DNA of 64,000 nucleotides, taken from the NCBI GenBank assembly GCA_001312325.1, contig BBDJ01000004.1, positions 1 through 64,000 of the forward strand, in the 5' to 3' direction. This document shows positions 54,167-64,000 of this stretch, in pieces. The translations under genes were made by a program, and so were the position numbers. Numbering within the stretch: position 1 is the stretch's first letter; each line of letters begins with the position of its first letter. Source of the DNA: Lysinibacillus pakistanensis. Lineage in GTDB: Bacteria > Bacillota > Bacilli > Bacillales_A > Planococcaceae. The notes under the pieces were generated by a model that was not told where the DNA came from, did not search any database, and saw only the letters and a program-made list of their open reading frames with translations.

Positions 54167-54870
54167 CATAGTGTTGAAAAACTAAATGGTCAAGGGACTC
54201 TTTGTGAATATTTAGTCAAAAAGAAGGTGATTTCCGTTCCAGGCTACTCGCTTTCCAGTGGGCGAGCGACGAGCCGCTTCCTTCGCTGACGCTCCGTGCA
54301 GGGTCTCGTCTGTCTCGCTATCCCACGGGAGTCGAGTAGCCTTGCACTCCAATCAGAAATAGTGTAGAACTTTAAATATTTTCTTCCTTCAAAAGTAAGG
54401 TAAAAGCACATTACTCACATTTTATGCATAAAACTACTTTGTAACTTTACATAAAGTTACTTATTGCTGACGCTTCTTTCGAATAGGAAATGTTACCAAA
54501 TCTCAATTTTGCGCTAAATAGTGGGTTAAGACTTCAATTTATCACTATTCTTTTATGTGAAATACCAGAAGAAAATACGATGTGCAGTGGTTGATTGGAG
54601 TATAGACTGAATGACTTCTCGGGGATTCAGCGTCACAGATAAGATCTGGAGATTCACAACGCGAGTGAAGCGGCTCATCGGACGTCCCCAGGAAGCTCTG
54701 TTCTGCGCGAAAGCGAAGCGTCAGCGGCAAATGTTTTCTGTAGCGAAAGCAAAGCGACAGCTACAAAGCACTCAGTCGGAACAGAGATCAACCCCTCGTT
54801 TTGAAAAAGGGCTATACTTTTTAATTTGTCACCTTGATTTCATTGACATAATAGTATTTCAACAACATGA
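54166..54870 (+). repeat. Long intergenic repeat, copy B (about 705 bp, MITE-like)
   Basis: Non-coding element matching copy A (1-580) in inverted orientation. It has imperfect inverted termini: TCATAGTGTTGAAAAACTAA on the left and, from the right end inward, TCATGTTGTTGAAATACTA; both continue into GTCAA. It contains both GC-rich modules (54235-54350 and 54590-54700) and a short stretch rich in GCGAAAGC motifs (54700-54770). It is flanked by two almost identical terminator hairpins. No transposase frame is present, so any mobility would need enzymes in trans. Confidence 0.8.
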
Positions 54871-54912
54871 AACATGCTATCAATAAAGAGATAGCATGTT
54901 TGTCTTTTTTTT
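54870..54912 (+). terminator. Terminator (second copy, with T tract)
   Basis: Same stem AAACATGCTAT/ATAGCATGTTT with two loop changes relative to 54135, followed by T8. This is probably the original sdaAA terminator, displaced by the repeat. Confidence 0.8.
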
Positions 54913-55084
54913 AATCTATAATTGTTTATTATTTCAACATTAATCACTACTACAAATTGCTTGTTCTTTTTCAATGATGCAGAATAGGCATGACTCAAAT
55001 ATTATTCTAGTTCATACATCGATATTTGGAGTCTAGAATTGGGCCATCAGTTGCAGGGAAACCATAAAGGAGTTTTAATAAATA

Positions 55085-56232
55085 ATGGAAATTCACAATT
55101 TAGAGTCTTTGGCGAAAAATGCGATAGATGATAGACGATATCTTCATCAATATCCTGAGCTATCTGGAGAGGAGTTTGAAACAAGCAAATTCATTCGAAA
55201 AAGATTAATGGAGTTAAATATAGACATTTTGTCTTTTGAACCACCCAGTGTAGTTGGATGGATAAAAGGGACGATAGGTTCGAAAACTATTGCCCTAAGA
55301 GCAGACATCGATGCGCTTCCGATTGTTGAGGAAGGGGATAAACCATACATCTCTAAAAGACCAGGAGTTGCTCATATGTGTGGTCATGACGGTCATACAG
55401 CTATTTTATTAGCAGTTGCTGAATGGTTATCAAACAATGAAGTTGAACCAAATATTGTGCTTATATTCCAATCGGCTGAGGAAATTACACCTAGTGGAGC
55501 AGATTTGCTGATTAAACAGGGTGTTTTAGAGGGAGTAGATGCGATTTTTGGTATTCATTTGTGGCAGGGGCTAGAAAAGGGGAAAATCGGGTTAACATAT
55601 GGATCAATGATGGCTTCCGTTGATGATTTTGAGATTGACATTCTAGGGTATGGAGGTCATGGATCAATGCCACATGAAACAATTGATCCTATCTATATTG
55701 CAAGTAATTTAATTCAATCTTTTCAGAGCATAATAAGTCGAGGTATCAATCCAGTTGAGGCAGGGGTTATTACTGTAGGAAATGTTCAGGCTGGGACGAC
55801 TTATAATATTATTCCTGATTCGGCGAGATTAATAGGTACAATAAGGGCGTTAACTCCTGAAACAGTTACAACCATTCAGACAAAAATGGTCAATTTAACT
55901 GAGGGAATCTGTCAAGCCTTTGGAGCAAAAGCGGAGGTTCGTTTTATAATAGGGACTCCACCGCTTATAAATGACCCAAAGGAATCAAGATTCGTGCAAG
56001 ATATTATTTGCAGAGAATTTAGTCATGACGTATTTGAAGTAGTTGAGCCTGTGATGGGTGGGGAAGATTTCTCCTACTATTTACAGAAAAAAAACCTGGA
56101 GCGTTTATTTTTGTTGGTATGGGCGGAGAAAAGAGTCGATATCCACATCACCACCCTCAATTTGATCTTGATGAGGATGTATTCCCAAAAGCAATTAAGC
56201 TGTTTATTGAGATTATAAACCAATATAAATAA
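55085..56232 (+). CDS. M20D amidohydrolase (hippurate/N-acyl amino acid type)
   Basis: About 382 residues after repair of the eight-A run at 56088. RADIDALPIVEE, HMCGHDGHTAILL, FQSAEEITPSGA, and GYGGHGSMPHETIDP are the M20D metal-site and dimerisation motifs; HHHPQFDLDEDVF ends the fold. Probably releases an amino acid from an N-acyl (acetyl, benzoyl, indole-acetyl) conjugate; substrate unknown. It lies between repeat copy B and recG, not at this place in B. subtilis. Confidence 0.88.
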
Positions 56233-56413
56233 AGGCTTAGAGGCTCTAACTGAAGTGCCATACTATAGGACCCACCTGAGGCTAAATAGTAAAGTACTAA
56301 CTTTAGGGAAAACCGTAGATCTATGATACAGTGAAAATAAAAAAAGCTAACATTCTGCTAAATAGAACATATATATTCTATAGCCAGCATCATGAAAGGA
56401 GTTGTCGTACAAG

Positions 56414-58462
56414 ATGACCGATTTAACGAGTCCAGTCACCGGATTAAAGGGAATCGGGAAGGAAACTGCAGGACATTTAGAGGCATTAGGCATCGAGACG
56501 ATAGCAGATTTATTATGGACGTTTCCACATAGACATGAGGATTTTAGGTTAAAGGATTTGGCACAAACACCCCATAATGAGCGTGTTACTGTGGAGTGTA
56601 AAGTAGAGCGTGAGCCGACAATTTTGTTTTTAGGGCGCAATAAATCAAGATTACAGGTGACAGTGCTAGCAGGTCGCCATTTAGTAAAGGTTGTGTTTTT
56701 TTTAATCAAGGCTATTTAAAGCAAAAGCTTCTTCCTGGAGCTATTATTACCGTCACAGGAAAGTGGGACAGAGGCAGACAGGTAATCAATGGAACGTCTG
56801 TCACATTCGGTCCAAAGACAGAGCAGGTCGACTTTGAGCCTGTCTATAGCTTGAAGGGCCTTATTCCGCAAAAACGATTTCGTAAATATATGCGACAAGC
56901 ATTAGATGACATGGGTGCAGAGATACCTGATGCTATTCCATTACATATACAAGAGGCCTATAAGCTTGCTCCAATAGCTGATGGTCTTGAAGGAATTCAT
57001 TTCCCTCTCGATGCAGGGCATGCAAAACAGGCTAGACGGCGCTTTGCCTATGAGGAGCTACTATTCTTTCAGCTACGTATTCAAGCTCTACGTAAAATTA
57101 GAAAGGATAGTGAGCATGGCACCATAATACAATATGATTTACAAAAACTGCGTGCTTTCATTGCATCGTTACCTTATGAATTAACAGCTGCTCAAAAACG
57201 TGTGGTTAATGAAATTTGCAAGGATCTCAAAGAACCACATCGTATGAATCGTTTGCTTCAGGGAGATGTAGGGTCAGGGAAAACAGTTGTTGCGGCAATT
57301 TGCCTCTACGGAGCTGTTACTGCAGGTTTTCAGGGAGCATTGATGGCGCCGACAGAAATATTGGCAGAGCAACATGCTGAAAACTTGACAGAATGGTTTG
57401 AACCATTTGGTGTACGTGTCGCTTTACTATCTGGATCAACAAAAACAAAAGAGCGCCGCTTACTTTTAGAGGAGCTTGCTAATGGCAGTATTGATATTTT
57501 AATTGGGACACATGCACTTATTCAGCCGGATGTTATTTTTAGTAAACTTGGTTTTGTGATAACCGATGAACAGCATCGTTTTGGGGTTGAGCAGCGTAGA
57601 ATTCTGCGTGATAAAGGAGATAATCCAGATGTGCTTTTTATGACAGCAACCCCTATTCCACGTACCCTTGCAATTACAGCGTTTGGGGAAATGGATGTTT
57701 CCATTATTGATGAAATGCCAGCGGGACGTAAACAGATTGAAACGCACTGGATGAAAAAAAGAGCAATTTGGCTCTGTTCTGTCAAAGCTTGAAATGGAAC
57801 TTGCTGCTGGTAGGCAGGCATATGCGATTTGCCCGCTTATTGAGGAATCTGATAAAATTGATGTCCAAAATGCAGTTGAGATTTATGAGCAGCTCGCCAC
57901 CTATTTTAGCGGACGATACCATGTTGGATTAATGCATGGTCGTCTAACGGCCGATGAAAAAGATGCTGTTATGCGTGCCTTTAGTGAGGGGGCAATAGAT
58001 GTGCTTGTTTCAACAACAGTTGTTGAAGTTGGTGTAAATGTACCGAATGCAACTTTTATGCTTGTTTATGATGCAGAACGCTTTGGGCTAGCACAATTGC
58101 ATCAATTGCGGGGACGTGTTGGACGTGGAGAGCACCAGTCATATTGTGTATTACTGGCTGATCCAAAATCAGATGAAGGGAAGGAGCGAATGCAGTCAAT
58201 GACAGAAACGAATGATGGGTTTCGACTAGCTGAAAAAGATTTGGAGCTGCGTGGACCAGGTGATTTTTTTGGACGGAAGCAAAGTGGTTTACCAGACTTT
58301 AAAGTAGCAGATTTAGTGCATGATTATCGTATTCTTGAGACTGCGAGAAAAGATGCTATCGAGATGCTTGAGACGGATGCTTTTTGGCAGCACGATGACT
58401 ATCAGGCTTTACGGACAATGCTTGAGCAATCAGGCGTATTGCAGGGGGAACGCTTCGATTAA
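56414..58462 (+). CDS. recG: ATP-dependent DNA helicase RecG
   Basis: Branch-migration and fork-reversal helicase, about 682 residues after two repairs (56698 and 57756). Wedge domain with [20 protein letters not shown], Walker [16 protein letters not shown] box [13 protein letters not shown], motif [32 protein letters not shown], and the C-terminal TRG-like region. AAAGGAG precedes. Upstream 180 bases hold no gene. Confidence 0.96.
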
Positions 58463-58491
58463 TAATTATTCAGATGCTATCAACGGGATGT

Positions 58492-58531
58492 AAGAACTTG
58501 TTTTGAAAACAGGTCTTGCATTCTTTTTTTT
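58492..58531 (+). terminator. Terminator after recG
   Basis: AAGAACTTGTTTT pairs imperfectly with AAAACAGGTCTT, followed by T9. The T tract overlaps the spacer of the next promoter. Confidence 0.7.
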
Positions 58532-58545
58532 ATAGTCTATATACT
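58516..58545 (+). promoter_or_regulatory. Promoter of the fapR-plsX operon
   Basis: TTGCAT, 18 bases, TATACT, immediately ahead of the FapR operator. Confidence 0.6.
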
Positions 58546-58549
58546 GATA

Positions 58550-58566
58550 TTAGTACCAAGTGCTAA
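58550..58566 (+). promoter_or_regulatory. FapR operator
   Basis: TTAGTACCAAGTGCTAA matches the known FapR box, a 17-base interrupted palindrome. It lies at the expected transcription start, so FapR should repress its own operon until malonyl-CoA or malonyl-ACP releases it. Confidence 0.88.
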
Positions 58567-58592
58567 TAACAACTAAAAAAAGGTGGCGAATG

Positions 58593-59160
58593 ATGTTGAG
58601 ACGAACGAAAAAAAGAGCGACAGCGACTATTATCTGAAACGATAGCTGAAAATCCATTCGTCACAGATGAACAGCTTGCAACACAGTTTCAGGTAAGTGT
58701 CCAAACGATTCGTTTAGATCGTATGGAATTAGCAATTCCAGAATTGCGAGAGCGAATTAAAGATGTTGCTTCGAAAACCTATGAAAATGAAGTTAAATCA
58801 CTACCGATTGATGAAATTATCGGAGAAATTATTGATATTGAATTGGATAATCGTGCATTATCTATCTTTGACGTAAAAGAAGAGCATGTTTTTCAGCGCA
58901 ATGGCATTGCACGTGGACATCATTTGTTCGCACAGGCAAACTCATTAGCGGTAGCGGTTATTGATGACGAACTGGCATTGACAGTGCATTCGAATATAAC
59001 GTTTGTGAAACCTGTTAGAGCTGGAAATCGTGTTATTACAAAGGCAGTTGTTATCGCACGTGATGATGAAAATCATCGAACAAAAGTAGAGGTAACATCC
59101 ACTGTTAATGGTGAAACTGTTTTTGTTGGAGAATTTGATATGTACCGCACGAAAGGTTAA
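58593..59160 (+). CDS. fapR: Fatty acid biosynthesis regulator FapR
   Basis: 188 residues after one repair at 58613, the same length as B. subtilis FapR. An N-terminal helix-turn-helix ([20 protein letters not shown]) is followed by a hot-dog effector domain ([19 protein letters not shown]) that binds malonyl-CoA. ATG at 58590 or 58593 after AAAGGTGG. Confidence 0.95.
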
Positions 59161-59171
59161 GGTGAACAACA

Positions 59172-60164
59172 ATGAAATTAGCGCTTGATGGAATGGGTGG
59201 CGACAACGCACCAAAATCAGTTGTTGAGGGTGCGCTATTGGCATTAGAGCAAATTCCAAATTTAGAAATACAATTATATGGTCAACAAGAAAAGCTTGAG
59301 CCATTTTTAAAAATACATGACCGATTGACTGTTATACATTGTGAAGAAGTAGTAGAAGGAACTGATGATCCAGCACGCGCTGTTCGTCGTAAAAAGGATT
59401 CATCTATGGCGAAAATAATGGATGCAGTGGAAATTGGGAAAGCTGATGCTTGTCTTTCCGCAGGTAATACAGGAGCTTTAATGGCAGGCGGTCTGTTTAA
59501 AGTCGGGCGAATAGAGGGGATTGCTAGACCAGCGCTTGCGACTACATTACCAACATTAGATGGTAAGGGCTTTTTAATGCTAGATCTTGGTGCAAATGCA
59601 GATGCACGACCTGAGCATTTATTGCAATATGCAATTATGGGTGATATTTATGCTAAAAAGGTTAGGGGCTTACAAAAACCACGCATCGGTTTGCTTAATA
59701 TCGGTACTGAGGATAAAAAAGGGAACGAATTAACAAAGGCGGCTTTTGAACTGCTAAAAGAAGCGGATTTAAACTTTATTGGCAATGTGGAGGCACGTGA
59801 TTTACTAGAAGGGGTAGCAGATGTTGTTGTAACAGATGGTTTCACAGGAAATATGGTACTGAAATCGATTGAAGGTACAGCAGGAGCATTATTTTCAATG
59901 TTGAAGGAAGCATTTATGTCTTCAACAAAGACAAAAATTTCGGCTGCCCTTATGAAAAATAATTTACGTGACTTGAAAAACAAAATGGATTATACCGAGT
60001 ATGGTGGAGCAGCTTTATTTGGCTTACAGGCGCCAGTTATAAAGGCACATGGTTCATCTAATGCTAAAGCCATTTACAGTGCAATACGCCAAGCAAGTAC
60101 AATGGTGGAGCATACAGTAATCTCAACGATTACCGAGACAGTACGTCACCTAGAAATTGATTAA
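59172..60164 (+). CDS. plsX: Phosphate acyltransferase PlsX
   Basis: Intact, 330 residues. Makes acyl-phosphate from acyl-ACP for phospholipid synthesis. [54 protein letters not shown] and [12 protein letters not shown] are diagnostic. It lies 11 bases after fapR. Confidence 0.97.
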   Translation: MKLALDGMGGDNAPKSVVEGALLALEQIPNLEIQLYGQQEKLEPFLKIHDRLTVIHCEEVVEGTDDPARAVRRKKDSSMAKIMDAVEIGKADACLSAGNTGALMAGGLFKVGRIEGIARPALATTLPTLDGKGFLMLDLGANADARPEHLLQYAIMGDIYAKKVRGLQKPRIGLLNIGTEDKKGNELTKAAFELLKEADLNFIGNVEARDLLEGVADVVVTDGFTGNMVLKSIEGTAGALFSMLKEAFMSSTKTKISAALMKNNLRDLKNKMDYTEYGGAALFGLQAPVIKAHGSSNAKAIYSAIRQASTMVEHTVISTITETVRHLEID

Positions 60165-60412
60165 CTTCTTTCAGTTGAAAGAAGTTAAAGCCTCCGGCGG
60201 ATGCCACGGAATCGGAAAGGAGTTCATAAAGGATGTTAGCCTAAAACCATCGCATCCATGCGATAACGGCTAACTGACCTGCATCGGTAAAAAAACGCCA
60301 CGTCCTGTGGCTTTACCGAAATGACCGACATCGTGTCGGCCCTCACGCAGGCCTAAGCACAAAGCCGATTCTGGACGCAATTTTGCCGAGGTATAATTGA
60401 TTAAAAAGGGGT
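60161..60412 (+). repeat. Modular intergenic repeat, copy 4 (between plsX and fabD)
   Basis: It begins with a perfect 13-bp hairpin TTAACTTCTTTCA/TGAAAGAAGTTAA overlapping the plsX stop, then GCCTCCGGCGGATGCCACGG. The shared middle follows (GATGTTAGCCTAAAACC, CGGTAAAAAAACGCC, CCGACATCGTG), then a diverged tail TGGACGCAATTTTGCCGAGG. It ends 10 bases before the fabD start, so it forms most of the fabD leader. Confidence 0.85.
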
Positions 60413-60421
60413 TAACGAAGA

Positions 60422-61377
60422 ATGACGAAAATAGCATTTATTTTTCCTGGGCAAGGCTCACAGACAGTAGGTATGGGGCAGGAGTTTGTTGAAAATTCAG
60501 CAGACAGCAAGGCTTTTTATAATCGTGCAGATCAATCGGTTGGCTTTGACTTATCGAAGCTTATGTTAGAGGGGCCTGCTGAGGAGTTAACATTGACTTA
60601 CCATGCACAACCAGCTCTATTAACAACTGGTGTAATGGTTGCAGAAAGATTACAGGCAGCAGGAATTACACCAAATTTCGCTGCTGGACATTCACTTGGA
60701 GAATATGGGGCACTAGTTATAGCAGGTGTGTTATCGTTTGAGGATGCAGTTGCTGTTGTACATAAGCGTGGCCTTTATATGAATGAAGCTGTGCCTGCTG
60801 GACAAGGGGCAATGGCAGCTATTCTTGGGCTGGAGCTTGAGGCACTGCATGAGGTAACTGAAAAAAATATCGAAAGCAGGGAATCCGGTTCAGGTAGCGA
60901 ATGTTAACTGTCCAGGACAAATTGTTATTTCAGGTACAAAGGAAGGCGTAGAAAAGGCTTCTGTAGCTGCGAAGGAAGCAGGTGCCAAACGAGCAATTCC
61001 TTTAGTTGTTAGTGGTCCGTTCCATTCAGAGCTTATGCGTCCATCCTCTGATAAATTAGCAGCAACATTAGCAGCTATATCATTATCAGATCCACAGATT
61101 CCGGTAATCGGTAATGTCATGGCAAAAGAATTAGAGGATGTTTCTGCTATTCAACAAGAATTAATAGAACAAGTTTATAGTGCTGTGCAGTGGGAAGCTT
61201 CTGTACGCGAAATGATTGCACAAGGTGTTGATGTTTTTATTGAGTGTGGTCCAGGCAAAGTATTAAGTGGTCTAGTGAAAAAAAATCGATCGCTCTGTCG
61301 CAACTTATTGTGTTTATGATGAAGCATCCTTAGAGTCAGTGATAGAAGCGGCAAAGGAGTGGACAATTAATGCGTAA
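60422..61377 (+). CDS. fabD: Malonyl-CoA:ACP transacylase
   Basis: About 317 residues after two repairs (60866 and 61280). [14 protein letters not shown], catalytic GHSLGEYGA (Ser), the catalytic His in SGPFHSELM, and [10 protein letters not shown]. Loads malonate on ACP. Its end overlaps fabG by eight bases. Confidence 0.95.
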
Positions 61378-62115
61378 ATTAGAGGGTAAGGTAGCCGTTG
61401 TAACAGGTGCTTCACGTGGAATCGGGCGTGCTATTGCATTAAAGCTTGCTGATGAAGGAGCTAAAGTTGTCGTTAACTATAGTGGCTCTCAGGCAAAGGC
61501 AGAAGAGGTTGTCGCAAGAATTCAAGAAAATGGCGGAGAGCTATTGCCGTACAAGCGAGTGTGTCACAAACAGAGGAAGTTACAGCATTAATAGATACAG
61601 CGGTGAAGACATTTGGTTCACTTGATATTTTAGTGAATAATGCAGGAATCACACGTGATAACTTATTAATGCGTATGAAGGAAGATGAATGGGATGATGT
61701 GTTAAATACAAATCTTAAAGGTGTTTTCCTTTGCACCAAAGCTGTAGCACGTCAAATGATGAAGCAGCGTGCAGGACGCATTATTAATATTTCCTCTATC
61801 GTTGGGGTAGCTGGTAATGCTGGACAGGCAAACTATGTAGCTGCCAAAGCTGGTGTAATTGGATTAACAAAAACAACAGCAAAAGAATTAGCCTCACGAA
61901 ATATTTTAGTAAACGCGATTGCACCAGGATTTATCGAAACAGAAATGACTGATCAATTACCAGAAGAATTAAAGCAGGGAATGCTTACTCAAATTCCGCT
62001 GGCAAAACTTGGGCAGCCAGAGGATATTGCAAAGGCAGTAGCTTTTCTAGCTTCAGATGATGCAAATTATATGACGGGTCAGACATTGCATATAGATGGC
62101 GGCATGGTGATGTAA
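61370..62115 (+). CDS. fabG: 3-oxoacyl-ACP reductase
   Basis: About 248 residues after adding one base near 61541. [16 protein letters not shown] is the NADPH site, [14 protein letters not shown] follows, and the catalytic Ser, Tyr and Lys are in [21 protein letters not shown]. The C-terminal [15 protein letters not shown] is typical. Confidence 0.96.
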
Positions 62116-62173
62116 TTTCAATTAGTCAATAATAATGTTTTTTTTGTATAATATTTGAGGGGAGGTGAATGAT

Positions 62174-62411
62174 TTGTCTACAGTATTAGAACGTGTAACA
62201 AAAGTAATCGTGGACCGTTTAGGTGTTGAAGAAAGCGAAGTAACGCTTGAAGCTTCTTTCCGTGATGATTTAGGTGCTGACTCATTAGACGTAGTTGAAC
62301 TTGTAATGGAGCTTGAAGACGAGTTTGATATGGAAATTTCTGATGAAGATGCTGAAAAAAATCTCAACAGTAGGTTCTGCTATTTCATACATTGAAAGTA
62401 AAATAAACTAA
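62174..62411 (+). CDS. acpP: Acyl carrier protein
   Basis: 78 residues after removing one A at 62355. The phosphopantetheine Ser lies in [15 protein letters not shown]. Start taken as TTG 62174, six bases after GGAGGTG, because the upstream GTG lies inside that site. Acidic helices ([15 protein letters not shown]) as usual. Confidence 0.93.
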
Positions 62412-62416
62412 TTTTT

Positions 62417-62518
62417 TTAACTTTATTTAACACCTTGCAGGTTTTGTCATAAACGGTAAGACTGGTTAAATAAAGTTAAAGCCTCTGGCAGAAATTATTA
62501 CTACTCTTTTTTTTCGTT
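62417..62518 (+). repeat. Modular repeat head with terminator character (after acpP)
   Basis: A 15-bp inverted pair TTAACTTTATTTAAC/GTTAAATAAAGTTAA encloses 33 bases. AGCCTCTGGCAG follows directly, as GCCTCCGGCGG does in the copies at 42.2 and 60.2 kb, and a T8 tract is found at 62507-62514. It may serve as the acpP terminator. Confidence 0.65.
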
Positions 62519-62660
62519 AAAAGAGCAAATTTACATTGTAAAGTGTATTTAAAAGGGTACGAAATGGTTCATTTTTTGAACTATGGATGTCCCTTTTTTT
62601 ATTTTGGAAAATAATTTGCAAAAAAAACTTCCAAAACATTGTATTTCAGCCGAAATAATT

Positions 62661-62689
62661 TTGCATAAACGCCTTGAAAAAGGTACACT
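62661..62689 (+). promoter_or_regulatory. Promoter of rnc-smc
   Basis: TTGCAT, 17 bases, TACACT, 37 bases before the rnc start; indicates that rnc has its own promoter separate from the fab operon. Confidence 0.6.
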
Positions 62690-62725
62690 AAGACGGTAGA
62701 AACTATTAGGAAGGCAGATTGTTCA

Positions 62726-63491
62726 ATGGCTATGAAAAGAAAAGGAACTATGCAGAAAACTGGCGTACTTCCTGAAAAAGTACGCAATCAATTCGAACTG
62801 CTACAGCATGAATTGAATATCACATTTATTAATAAAAATTTATTGTATCAAGCATTCACGCATTCATCTTATGTGAATGAGCATCGCCGTAAATTATTTA
62901 CGGATAATGAGCGTCTTGAATTTTTAGGAGATGCAGTACTTGAACTGTCTGTTTCTAAATACCTCTTTGAAAAATATCCTAATATGAGCGAGGGCGAGTT
63001 AACGAAGCTACGAGCATCTATTGTATGTGAGCCATCTCTTGTTATTTTTGCAAATGAATTAGGTTTTGGTCGCTTCGTATTACTCGGAAAAGGTGAAGAA
63101 TTGACAGGTGGACGGGAACGCCCGGCGCTACTTGCTGATGTTTTTGAGTCATTTGTAGGTGCTCTTTATTTAGATCAAGATTTGCAAACGGTCGTGTCAT
63201 TTTTAGAACGTATCGTGTTCCCAAAAGTAGAAATCGGTGCTTTTTCGCATGTGATGGATTTTAAAAGTCAATTGCAGGAAATGGTACAACAAACGAATAA
63301 TGGATTACTTCATTACGAAATTATTGATGAAAAGGGTCCTGCACATAACCGTACCTTTGTATCAAGTGTTCTATTGAATGGACAGGAGCTTGGTATTGGT
63401 CGAGGGAAATCGAAAAAAAGAAGCCGAGCAGCAAGCTGCGCAATGTGCAATGCGAACTATGCGTGAGCAAACTGCGAAAGAGGAGGCTTAA
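62726..63491 (+). CDS. rnc: Ribonuclease III
   Basis: Double-strand RNA endonuclease, about 254 residues after one repair at 63416. Catalytic signature [17 protein letters not shown]; second acidic site [14 protein letters not shown]. The C-terminal dsRNA-binding domain has [11 protein letters not shown] and ends [12 protein letters not shown] then RTMREQ. Followed by smc after three bases. Confidence 0.96.
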
Positions 63492-63494
63492 TAG

Positions 63495-64000
63495 ATGTTC
63501 CTAAAACGACTCGAAGTGATTGGCTTTAAATCTTTTGCGGAGCGCATTGGAATTGATTTTGTACCTGGTGTGACAGCAGTTGTCGGACCAAATGGCAGTG
63601 GGAAAAGTAATGTCACTGATGCCATTCGTTGGGTACTTGGGGAGCAATCGGCAAAGTCGTTACGTGGATCTAAGATGGAGGATGTTATTTTTGCTGGCAG
63701 TGATTCTCGAAAGCCACTAAATTTTGCGGAGGTAACATTAGTTTTAGATAATTCAGATGAACAACTTGCTTTTTCATATACAGAGGTCAGCGTAACAAGA
63801 CGCGTATACCGTTCAGGTGATAGTGAATATTTATTAAATAACCAGCAGTGTCGCCTGAAGGATATTACGGACTTGTTTATGGATTCAGGTCTTGGGAAAG
63901 AGGCATTTTCAATTATTTCGCAAGGCCGTGTTGATGAGATTTTAAATAGCAGACCCGATGACCGTCGTTCAATTTTCGAAGAGGCAGCTGGCGTATTAAA
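63495..64000 (+). CDS. smc: Chromosome condensation protein SMC (5' part)
   Basis: The first 168 codons of SMC; the gene runs off the window. [20 protein letters not shown], Walker [21 protein letters not shown], then the hinge-facing coiled coil begins beyond the window; [14 protein letters not shown] is the conserved Q-loop-containing segment. AGGAGG lies eight bases before ATG. No frame break in the visible part. Confidence 0.97.
   Translation, partial: MFLKRLEVIGFKSFAERIGIDFVPGVTAVVGPNGSGKSNVTDAIRWVLGEQSAKSLRGSKMEDVIFAGSDSRKPLNFAEVTLVLDNSDEQLAFSYTEVSVTRRVYRSGDSEYLLNNQQCRLKDITDLFMDSGLGKEAFSIISQGRVDEILNSRPDDRRSIFEEAAGVL

Noticed and set aside
54611..54886. Open frame of 91 codons inside repeat copy B
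   Set aside because: It covers the structured repeat, has biased Lys/Arg/Gln content from GCGAAAGC-type motifs, and no recognisable protein features.

Overview
The window is a chromosomal segment from a low-GC, endospore-forming Firmicute. Gene content and protein flavour fit Lysinibacillus or a close Bacillaceae/Planococcaceae relative; this is inferred from gene order and protein similarity by eye. From about 24.8 kb to the right edge it follows the well-known Bacillus subtilis order rqcH(yloA)-yicC(yloC)-gmk-rpoZ-coaBC-priA-def-fmt-rsmB-rlmN-prpC-prkC-rsgA-rpe-thiN-spoVM-rpmB-yloU-fakA-sdaAB-sdaAA-recG-fapR-plsX-fabD-fabG-acpP-rnc-smc. Lineage-specific modules are inserted into it: an arginine/methylarginine catabolic block and a diguanylate cyclase between rpmB and yloU, and a repeat element plus an M20 amidohydrolase between sdaAA and recG. 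remA is missing between yicC and gmk. The left 24.5 kb is accessory: two complete convergent oligopeptide ABC importers (1.3-7.0 kb plus strand, 7.2-12.8 kb minus strand), a possible ComK-like remnant, an IS4-family insertion sequence, an AT-rich thiazole/oxazole-modified peptide (TOMM, LAP-type RiPP) cluster (15.9-22.6 kb) and a chemoreceptor. The TOMM cluster is the most novel system here. It holds a six-cysteine precursor peptide, a degenerate precursor copy upstream, an E1/McbB-like zinc protein, a SagB-type flavin dehydrogenase, two different YcaO proteins and an ABC exporter. The likely scheme is that E1 binds the leader, one or both YcaO proteins cyclise Cys/Ser/Thr, SagB oxidises azolines to azoles, and the ABC protein exports the product. 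Two families of intergenic non-coding repeats are visible. One is a roughly 700-bp element with inverted termini abutting terminator hairpins (position 1-580, and inverted at 54166-54870). The other is a smaller modular repeat (hairpin arm, GCCTCCGGCGGATG core, ATTACGCC..GGCGAAAT tail), always oriented with the gene that follows it. A technical feature dominates the reading: roughly eighty coding frames are interrupted by single-base indels, almost all in A/T homopolymers of 7-8, including in essential genes (gmk, rpoZ, priA, fabD, acpP, rnc). Removing one base restores family-typical proteins, so I treat them as sequencing errors and annotate whole genes across the breaks.
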